A stretch of 64,000 nucleotides of DNA from Mycobacterium lacus (GTDB lineage: Bacteria; Actinomycetota; Actinomycetes; Mycobacteriales; Mycobacteriaceae), in contig NZ_AP022581.1 of NCBI RefSeq assembly GCF_010731535.1, forward strand, positions 4,411,952 through 4,475,951. The letters run 5' to 3'. Positions 58,579 through 64,000 of the stretch are shown in pieces. The stretch's first letter is position 1; every line of letters starts with the position of its first letter. The translations under genes and the position numbers were made by a program. Under the pieces are notes generated by a model. The model ran no database searches. It saw only the letters and a list, made by a program, of their open reading frames with translations, and was not told the DNA's origin.

Positions 58579-60807
58579 ATGAGCGCCGACCAGCCGACCA
58601 TCATCTACACGCTGACCGACGAGGCGCCCATGCTGGCGACCTACGCCTTTCTTCCTGTTCTGCGCGCCTTCGCCGAACCGGCGGGCATCACCATCAAGGT
58701 CAGCGACATCTCTTTGGCGGCACGCATTTTGGCCGAGTTTCCCGACTACCTGACCGACGAGCAGAAGGTGCCGGACAACCTGGCCGAACTGGGCCGGCTG
58801 ACGCACCTACCAGACACCAACATCATCAAGCTACCGAACATCAGCGCCTCGGTACCGCAGCTGGTGACCGCTATCAAGGAGCTGCAAGCCAAGGGCTACA
58901 AGGTTCCGGATTATCCGCAGGACCCGAAGACCGACGAGGAAAACGAACTCCGAAGGCGCTTCGCCAACGTGTTGGGCAGTGCGGTGAACCCGGTGCTTCG
59001 GGAAGGCAACTCGGACCGTCGCGCGCCGAAGGCGGTCAAGGAGTACGCGCGCAAGCACCCGCACAGCATGGGCGAGTGGTCGATGGCCTCGCGCACGCAC
59101 GTCGCGACCATGCGGCACGGCGACTTCTATCACGGCGAGAAGTCGATGACGCTCGACCGCGCGCGCGACGTGAAGATGGAGCTGGTGACCAGGGGCGGCG
59201 AGACGATCGTGCTCAAGCCCAAGGTCGAGCTGCTGCAAGGCGACATCATCGACAGCATGTTCATGAGCAAGAAGGCCCTGTGTGAGTTCTACGAGGAGCA
59301 GATGGAGGACGCGCGCAAGACCGGCGTGATGTTCTCCCTGCACGTCAAGGCGACGATGATGAAGGTCAGCCACCCCATCGTCTTCGGACACGCGGTGCGG
59401 GTTTTCTACAAGGACGCCTTCGCCAAGCACCAAAAGCTGTTCGACGAACTGGGCGTGAACGTCAACAACGGGTTGGTCGATCTCTACAACAAGATCGAGT
59501 CGCTACCCGCGTCGCAACACGACGAGATCATTAGGGACCTGCATGCCTGCCATGAGCACCGCCCCGAGCTGGCCATGGTCGATTCGGCCAAGGGAATCTC
59601 GAACTTCCATTCGCCCAGTGACGTGATCGTGGACGCTTCGATGCCCGCGATGATCCGTGCCGGCGGCAAGATGTACGGCGCCGACGGGCGGCCCAAGGAC
59701 ACCAAGGCCGTGAACCCCGAGTCCACTTTTTCCCGCATCTACCAGGAAATCATCAATTTCTGCAAGACCAATGGCGCCTTCGATCCGGCGACGATGGGCA
59801 CCGTCCCCAACGTCGGCCTCATGGCGCAGCAGGCGGAGGAGTACGGCTCACACGATAAGACGTTCGAGATTCCCGAGGACGGCGTCGCCAACATCGTGGA
59901 CCTCGCGACCGGGGAGGTGCTGCTCACGCAGAACGTGGAGGCTGGCGATATCTGGCGCATGTGCATCGTCAGGGACGCACCGATCCGCGACTGGGTCAAG
60001 CTGGCCGTCACCCGTGCGCGGAACTCCGGCATGCCGGTGCTGTTCTGGCTGGACCCGTACCGGCCGCACGAGAACGAACTGATCAAGAAGGTCAAGACGT
60101 ATCTGAAGGATCACGACACCGAGGGCCTCGACATCCAGATCATGTCGCAAGTGCGTTCCATGCGTTACACGTTGGAGCGGCTCATCCGCGGGCTCGACAC
60201 CATCGCGGCCACCGGCAACATCCTGCGCGACTACCTCACCGACCTGTTCCCGATCCTGGAGCTGGGCACCAGCGCCAAGATGCTGTCCATCGTGCCGCTG
60301 ATGGCCGGCGGCGGCATGTACGAAACGGGAGCCGGCGGTTCGGCGCCCAAGCACGTCAAGCAACTGGTGGAAGAGAACCACCTGCGCTGGGATTCGCTTG
60401 GTGAGTTCCTCGCGCTGGGCGCAAGCCTGGAAGACATGGGCATCAAGACCGGCAACCCGCGAGCCAAAATCCTGGGCAAGACCCTCGACGCGGCGATCGG
60501 CAGGCTGCTGGAAAACGACAAGAGCCCGTCGCGCAAGACCGGTGAGCTCGACAACCGGGGGAGCCAGTTCTACCTCGCCATGTACTGGGCGCAAGAACTT
60601 GCCGCGCAGTCCGATGACAAGGAGCTGGCCGAACACTTCGCCAAACTGGCCGATGCGCTGACCAAGAACGAGACCGTCATCGTCGCCGAGCTCGCCGAGG
60701 TGCAGGGCCAGGAGGTCGACATCGGCGGTTACTACGCGCCGGACAGCGAGAAAACAACGGCGGTGATGCGGCCGAGCAAGACGTTCAACGCAGCGCTGGA
60801 GGCATGA
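58579..60807 (+). CDS. icd2: NADP-dependent isocitrate dehydrogenase, monomeric type
   Basis: 742 residues (M. tuberculosis Icd2, Rv0066c, ~745). Converts isocitrate to 2-oxoglutarate in the TCA cycle. Typical of the monomeric family: IIYTLTDEAPMLATYAFLP at the start, LREGNSDRRAPKAVKEYARKHPH (substrate site), VSHPIVFGHAVRVFY, GTVPNVGLMAQQAEEYGSHD, WLDPYRPHENELIKKV, DIGGYYAPDSEKT near the end. GGGAGA precedes the ATG. Intact despite the decayed genes on either side. Confidence 0.97.
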   Translation: MSADQPTIIYTLTDEAPMLATYAFLPVLRAFAEPAGITIKVSDISLAARILAEFPDYLTDEQKVPDNLAELGRLTHLPDTNIIKLPNISASVPQLVTAIKELQAKGYKVPDYPQDPKTDEENELRRRFANVLGSAVNPVLREGNSDRRAPKAVKEYARKHPHSMGEWSMASRTHVATMRHGDFYHGEKSMTLDRARDVKMELVTRGGETIVLKPKVELLQGDIIDSMFMSKKALCEFYEEQMEDARKTGVMFSLHVKATMMKVSHPIVFGHAVRVFYKDAFAKHQKLFDELGVNVNNGLVDLYNKIESLPASQHDEIIRDLHACHEHRPELAMVDSAKGISNFHSPSDVIVDASMPAMIRAGGKMYGADGRPKDTKAVNPESTFSRIYQEIINFCKTNGAFDPATMGTVPNVGLMAQQAEEYGSHDKTFEIPEDGVANIVDLATGEVLLTQNVEAGDIWRMCIVRDAPIRDWVKLAVTRARNSGMPVLFWLDPYRPHENELIKKVKTYLKDHDTEGLDIQIMSQVRSMRYTLERLIRGLDTIAATGNILRDYLTDLFPILELGTSAKMLSIVPLMAGGGMYETGAGGSAPKHVKQLVEENHLRWDSLGEFLALGASLEDMGIKTGNPRAKILGKTLDAAIGRLLENDKSPSRKTGELDNRGSQFYLAMYWAQELAAQSDDKELAEHFAKLADALTKNETVIVAELAEVQGQEVDIGGYYAPDSEKTTAVMRPSKTFNAALEA

Positions 60808-60820
60808 GATCAGCCGCGTC

Positions 60821-61858
60821 CTATAGCAGTTCGCGTAGCCTCTCGATGAGCTTGACCCGCTCGGCCGGCGTGCCGGCCAACGGCACCACGTTCAAGGTCG
60901 TCACCCCCGCCTCGCGGAACGCCGCCAATCGTTCCTTGACAAATGTAGGAGTGCCGATCAGGTTCACGTTCCGCACGAGTTCGTCGGGCACGACCGTGGC
61001 GGCCCCCTGTTTGTCGCCGGCCAGGTACAGCTCTTGAATACGGTCGGCCTGCGGTCCGTAGCCATACTTGGTGGCCAGGGCGTGATAGAAGTTCTTGCCC
61101 TGGGCGCCCATTCCGCCGATATAGAGCGCCAGGTGGGGTTTGACCAATTCGCGTAGCGGTTCGACGTTTTCGCCGATGGCCAGCACCGGGCCTGCGTACA
61201 CGTCGAGCCGCCCCAGCGCAGGGTCCCGCTTGGCCTGGCCGGCGGCCAGCGCCTGGCCCCACACCTCCCGCGCCTTCTCGGGCAGATAAAAGATCGGTTG
61301 CCAGCCCTCGGCGATTTCGGCGGCCAATTCGACGTTCTTGGGCCCCAGCGCGGCCACCAGTATCGGGATGCGTTCCCGGACGGGGTGGTTGATGAGCTTG
61401 AGCGGTTTGCCAAGTCCGGTGCCGCGGTCGGCGGGCAGCGGGATCGTGTAGTACGTGCCCTGGTGGTGCAGATTCTCGCGTCGCCACACCTGACGGCAGA
61501 TCTCGATGACTTCGCGGGTGCGGGCAATCGGGGCGTCATAGGGCACACCGTGGAAGCCCTCGATGACCTGTGGGCCGGAGGCGCCCAGGCCGAGGGTGAA
61601 CCGGCCGTCGGAGACGTAGTCGAGACCGGCCGCGGTCATCGCGGTCAGGGTGGGCGTTCGGGTGTAGAGCTGCAGGATGCCCGAGGCCAACTGAACCCGC
61701 TCGGTGACGGCCGCCAGGTAGCCGAGCGCGCTCACCGCGTCGAACGAATACGCCTCGGGGACAAAGACAATGTCTAACCCGGCGCGTTCGAGGTCGGCGA
61801 CTTCGGCGGCCACGTCCTTGAAGCCGCCCGCGTAGTTGATGGCCAGTCCGATCCGCAT
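60821..61858 (-). CDS. LLM-class F420-dependent oxidoreductase
   Basis: 345 residues. Luciferase-like (beta/alpha)8 barrel: GLDIVFVPEAYSFDAVSALGYLAA, VQLASGILQLYTRTPTLTAMTA, LDYVSDGRFTLGLGASGPQVIEG. In mycobacteria this class mostly uses the deazaflavin F420 to oxidise or reduce alcohols and ketones. A truncated NTF2-like gene lies 2 nt upstream and is presumably co-transcribed. Convergent with icd2. Confidence 0.9.
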   Translation of the reverse strand: MRIGLAINYAGGFKDVAAEVADLERAGLDIVFVPEAYSFDAVSALGYLAAVTERVQLASGILQLYTRTPTLTAMTAAGLDYVSDGRFTLGLGASGPQVIEGFHGVPYDAPIARTREVIEICRQVWRRENLHHQGTYYTIPLPADRGTGLGKPLKLINHPVRERIPILVAALGPKNVELAAEIAEGWQPIFYLPEKAREVWGQALAAGQAKRDPALGRLDVYAGPVLAIGENVEPLRELVKPHLALYIGGMGAQGKNFYHALATKYGYGPQADRIQELYLAGDKQGAATVVPDELVRNVNLIGTPTFVKERLAAFREAGVTTLNVVPLAGTPAERVKLIERLRELL

Positions 61859-61860
61859 GG

Positions 61861-61977
61861 CTAGTTCGCAGCCACTTCGACGGCTTCCGCCGGGCTGGTG
61901 GACACCACGTCGTGGGCCAACAGCGACTCAATGGCGGACCCGTCGCGCGGTTCGACCGCCTTGCGGAACGGGTTCAT
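61861..61977 (-). pseudogene. Truncated NTF2/SnoaL-like gene
   Basis: A 38-codon frame beginning MNPFRKAVEPRDGSAIESLL, the usual start of ~120-residue mycobacterial NTF2-like proteins, then AHDVVSTSP and an abrupt AEAVEVAAN stop. About 80 residues are missing in the middle. It may still couple translation to the LLM gene 2 nt downstream. Confidence 0.6.
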
Positions 61978-62048
61978 CCCACACCTCGCATGGTCGACTT
62001 GTTGAGTGGGTGTGGTTGACCGTAGAGGGCGCGGCGCGATGTGTCTAT

Positions 62049-62064
62049 ACGTGATTAATCACGT
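62049..62064. promoter_or_regulatory. 16-bp perfect palindrome upstream of the padR remnant
   Basis: ACGTGATTAATCACGT, a perfect palindrome without spacer, 33 nt before the PadR start. It is a probable autoregulatory operator. Confidence 0.65.
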
Positions 62065-62096
62065 TATTGATTATTTGCATCGCGTATTATCTGCCG

Positions 62097-62342
62097 ATGC
62101 CGCTCCGTGACGCCGTGTTGGCCGCACCTGTTGACGGCGAATCGTCCGGATACGACCTGGCCAAGGGCTTCAATGCCGCGGTGGCGAACGACGTCCGCGC
62201 GGAGCAGGAGTGCCTCGCCAAGGCCGAACGGGTGGGCCCGTACCTGACGCTGCTGCGCGGAATATCGGTTGAACAAGCGAACATTCGCTGGGCCGAGCAA
62301 GCGCTGACGACCATCGAGCGCCGATATCCTCGCCGGACGTGA
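62097..62342 (+). pseudogene. PadR-family regulator with an in-frame internal deletion
   Basis: 81 codons: LRDAVLAAPVDGESSGYDLAK is the first part of a PadR winged helix, and LAKAERVGPYLTLLRGISVE with NIRWAEQALTTIERR is the C-terminal helix of the Vir-like subgroup. The ~90 residues between (recognition helix, wing, most of the dimerisation domain) are missing while the frame stays open. Almost certainly unable to act as a normal repressor. Confidence 0.75.
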
Positions 62343-62372
62343 ATTCGGATTTTTCTTCCAGGAGCGTTGGGC

Positions 62373-63320
62373 ATGATCGTCATCATTGGCGCCGGAATAT
62401 GCGGGCTCGCGGCCGCCTATGAGCTGTCGCGGCGCGGGAAACACGCGATTGTGTTCGAGCGCGCCGAGCCATTCGCCGAACAGTCCGCGGGGTTGGCGCG
62501 GATTTTCCGCATCGCGCACCGGCGTCCGGCGCTATGCCGGCTCGCGATCAAGGCCCGCGTCGGCTGGCAGCGCTGGGAGACGGAGTTCGGCACCGGACGG
62601 CTGCTTGGCTCCGAGGGATTCATCGCCGCCGGTCCCCGCGACGACACCGCGGCGGCGATGCGGGACGCCGGCGCTGCGTTCTCCTGGGTTGACCGGGCCG
62701 CGATCGCGTCGCGGATCCCATTCGCGGCCGCGCCGTGGGAGACCGGCGTTTTCGACCCGCTCGGCGGCGGCCTGCGAATCCGGCGGGCGCTGACCGCCCT
62801 TGCGCGGCGGGCGGACATCCGCCGCGGCGAGGTGGTGACGGTCGCCGACGATGGCTCGACGACCCTTGCGGACGGCACCATGGTGCGCGCCGACCACGTG
62901 CTGATCTGTGCGGGCGTCCAAACGCCCGCGCTCTTCGGTCCGCTTGACGTCGACTTCGCCCCGCACACTCGATTCACCTACGAGGGCGCTGATGCCGCCG
63001 GCGCCGCGTGCTTGTCCGCGCCCGAAGGATACGGACTGCCGCTGGGCAGCACCGGCCGCTGGGCCTTCGGGCAGGAGGTGCCGGACCCCGCGACCGTGCG
63101 CGCGCTGTTCCCGTCGCTGAGACCCGTGGGCCAGGTGGACTGCGTCACGGTCCGCGCGCCCTGGCTCGACTCCGGCGGCGACGGGTGGAGGGTGGCGCGC
63201 CGCGGCCGCGTCGTCGCGTTCGTCGGGAACAACCTCATGAAGTTCGGGCCCCTGCTCGGCGAACTGCTCGCGGAGAGCATGTTGACCGACGAGCTGCCCA
63301 GCGACCTGATCGTTTCGTAA
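62373..63320 (+). CDS. FAD-dependent oxidoreductase (DAO family)
   Basis: 315 residues from ATG 62373 with CAGGAG upstream. N-terminal dinucleotide site VIIGAGICGLAAAYELSRRG with a following FER acid, then GGGLRIRRALTALARR, LPLGSTGRWAFGQEVPDP and a C-terminal GNNLMKFGPLLGELLAE. Resembles D-amino-acid/sarcosine-type oxidases; the substrate is unknown. It is somewhat shorter than the usual ~370 residues, so a small internal loss cannot be excluded. Downstream of the padR remnant and possibly once controlled by it. Confidence 0.82.
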   Translation: MIVIIGAGICGLAAAYELSRRGKHAIVFERAEPFAEQSAGLARIFRIAHRRPALCRLAIKARVGWQRWETEFGTGRLLGSEGFIAAGPRDDTAAAMRDAGAAFSWVDRAAIASRIPFAAAPWETGVFDPLGGGLRIRRALTALARRADIRRGEVVTVADDGSTTLADGTMVRADHVLICAGVQTPALFGPLDVDFAPHTRFTYEGADAAGAACLSAPEGYGLPLGSTGRWAFGQEVPDPATVRALFPSLRPVGQVDCVTVRAPWLDSGGDGWRVARRGRVVAFVGNNLMKFGPLLGELLAESMLTDELPSDLIVS

Positions 63321-63363
63321 GGGGCGGTTTGCCGCAGCGGTGGTGAGTGAGTACTCTCTCGCC

Positions 63364-63630
63364 ATGCCCGCCTCCGGACGGGAGCGGCTGCTGGCCGCCG
63401 CGCTGAAGCTCTTCGCCGACGAACTGGTCGCGTCCAATCGCTTTGGCCGCACGCGCATCCCGGCTCCCGAAGCGGCCGCGGCCGTCGCGATCGGATCGCT
63501 GTCCTATGCCGCCACGCTGCAGGCGCTGACCGGCCGCTTGTCCGGCAACATCGATGAAGATCGCCGTTTCGAGGCGTGGCACCAGACGGTCGGCGTCCTC
63601 GCGCGGCACACCAATCGGCAGAACCGTTAA
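63364..63630 (+). pseudogene. TetR-family regulator with deleted DNA-binding domain
   Basis: 88 codons: SGRERLLAAALKLFAD is the first helix of a TetR protein, directly joined to ELVASNRFGRTRIPAPEAAAAVAIGSLSYA, which is the C-terminal ligand domain ending WHQTVGVLARH. The helix-turn-helix and about 90 further residues are absent, with the frame maintained. Not expected to bind DNA. Confidence 0.75.
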
Positions 63631-63657
63631 ACACCAAACTATTTCAGGAGCGCAGCC

Positions 63658-64000
63658 GTGACTTTCTCACTGCAGTTGAGCGACGACGTGACCGAGGTGC
63701 GCGATTGGGTACACGAGTTCGCGACCGAGGTGATCCGCCCCGCCGCGGCCGAATGGGACGAGCGAGAGGAAACCCCGTGGCCCGTCATCCAAGAGGCGGC
63801 CAAGGTGGGCATCTACTCCCCCGACTTTTTCGCGCAACAGGCGGCTGAGCCGACGGGGCTGGGCATGCTCACCGCGTTCGAGGAGATGTTCTGGGGCGAC
63901 GCCGGGATCGCGCTATCGATCATGGGCACTGGGCTGGCCGCGGCGGCGTTGGCGGGCAACGGAACTCCCGAACAATTGGGCCGCTGGCTTCCCGAGATGT
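63658..64000 (+). CDS. Acyl-CoA dehydrogenase, 3' end outside the window
   Basis: Starts at GTG 63658 (CAGGAG upstream) and stays open to the window end. The first ~114 residues show the N-terminal helical domain of acyl-CoA dehydrogenases: LSDDVTEVRDWVHEFATEVI, RPAAAEWDEREETPWPVI, GIYSPDFFAQ, MLTAFEEMFWGDAGIALSIM. FAD enzyme of fatty-acid or related beta-oxidation. The preceding TetR remnant probably used to regulate it. Confidence 0.88.
   Translation, partial: MTFSLQLSDDVTEVRDWVHEFATEVIRPAAAEWDEREETPWPVIQEAAKVGIYSPDFFAQQAAEPTGLGMLTAFEEMFWGDAGIALSIMGTGLAAAALAGNGTPEQLGRWLPEM

Overview
The window looks like chromosome of a slow-growing, non-tuberculous Mycobacterium. It is GC-rich throughout and carries three PE_PGRS genes, a PPE68/EsxB/EsxA set, a 13E12-family gene, a giant CtpI-type P-type ATPase, an F420-dependent (LLM) oxidoreductase and a cutinase-like protein. 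Many genes sit in blocks that I recognise from the first ~130 kb of the M. tuberculosis chromosome: Rv0107c-Rv0110 (ctpI, PE_PGRS, rhomboid), Rv0089-Rv0091 (methyltransferase, DUF2127 protein, mtn), Rv0069c-Rv0073 (sdaA, glyA2, ABC transporter), Rv0077c-Rv0078 (hydrolase/TetR), Rv0079-Rv0080 and Rv0066c (icd2). The first two blocks are inverted relative to the others when compared with M. tuberculosis.

Layout. 0-8 kb: end of an SDR gene, an SRPBCC-rhomboid pair, an NTF2-like gene, a PE_PGRS, a 13E12 protein, a DUF899 protein and a SigG-like ECF sigma factor. 8-13 kb: ctpI. 13-22.6 kb: the most striking region, an island of ESX-1 (type VII secretion) substrate and accessory paralogues: PPE68-esxB-esxA-espJ on +, espB-espL-espE/A-espF/C-espH on -, and espK on +. 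It contains none of the secretion machinery (eccA-E, mycP), no espG and no PE partner. Two nearly identical promoter boxes, one before PPE68 and one before espB in opposite orientation, suggest the two arms are co-regulated. 22.6-27 kb: an SDR-FadD pair, a cutinase and a frameshifted SDR. 27-30.4 kb: mtn, a DUF2127 protein and two decayed genes, at the apparent inversion junction. 30.4-36 kb: a glycine-catabolic operon (glyA2-sdaA) behind a tandem glycine riboswitch with a GcvH-like remnant in its leader, then an ABC transporter. 36-46 kb: a DUF190 protein, the Rv0077c/Rv0078-type pair with a perfect shared operator, a PE_PGRS, and a LysR-linked operon containing a cysteine version of the UGSC (seleno)protein family with a CoA-transferase and an acyl-CoA dehydrogenase. 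46-54 kb: a DUF4242 protein, a large LuxR/AAA regulator divergent from a berberine-bridge-like oxidase across a 22-bp perfect palindrome, a PE_PGRS, and an Rv0079/Rv0080-like pair behind a DosR-like box. 54-64 kb: PaaX-like regulator and Rieske oxygenase, polysaccharide deacetylase, icd2, an LLM oxidoreductase, an FAD oxidoreductase and the start of an acyl-CoA dehydrogenase.

A second theme is gene decay by internal deletion. A methyltransferase, an SDR, a copper-type P-ATPase tail, a TetR regulator with a divergent neighbour, an NTF2-like gene, a PadR regulator and another TetR regulator all keep recognisable parts but have lost a segment. Several of these lie in the last 8 kb. All functional statements rest on reading sequence and remembered family members. 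No database search was run.
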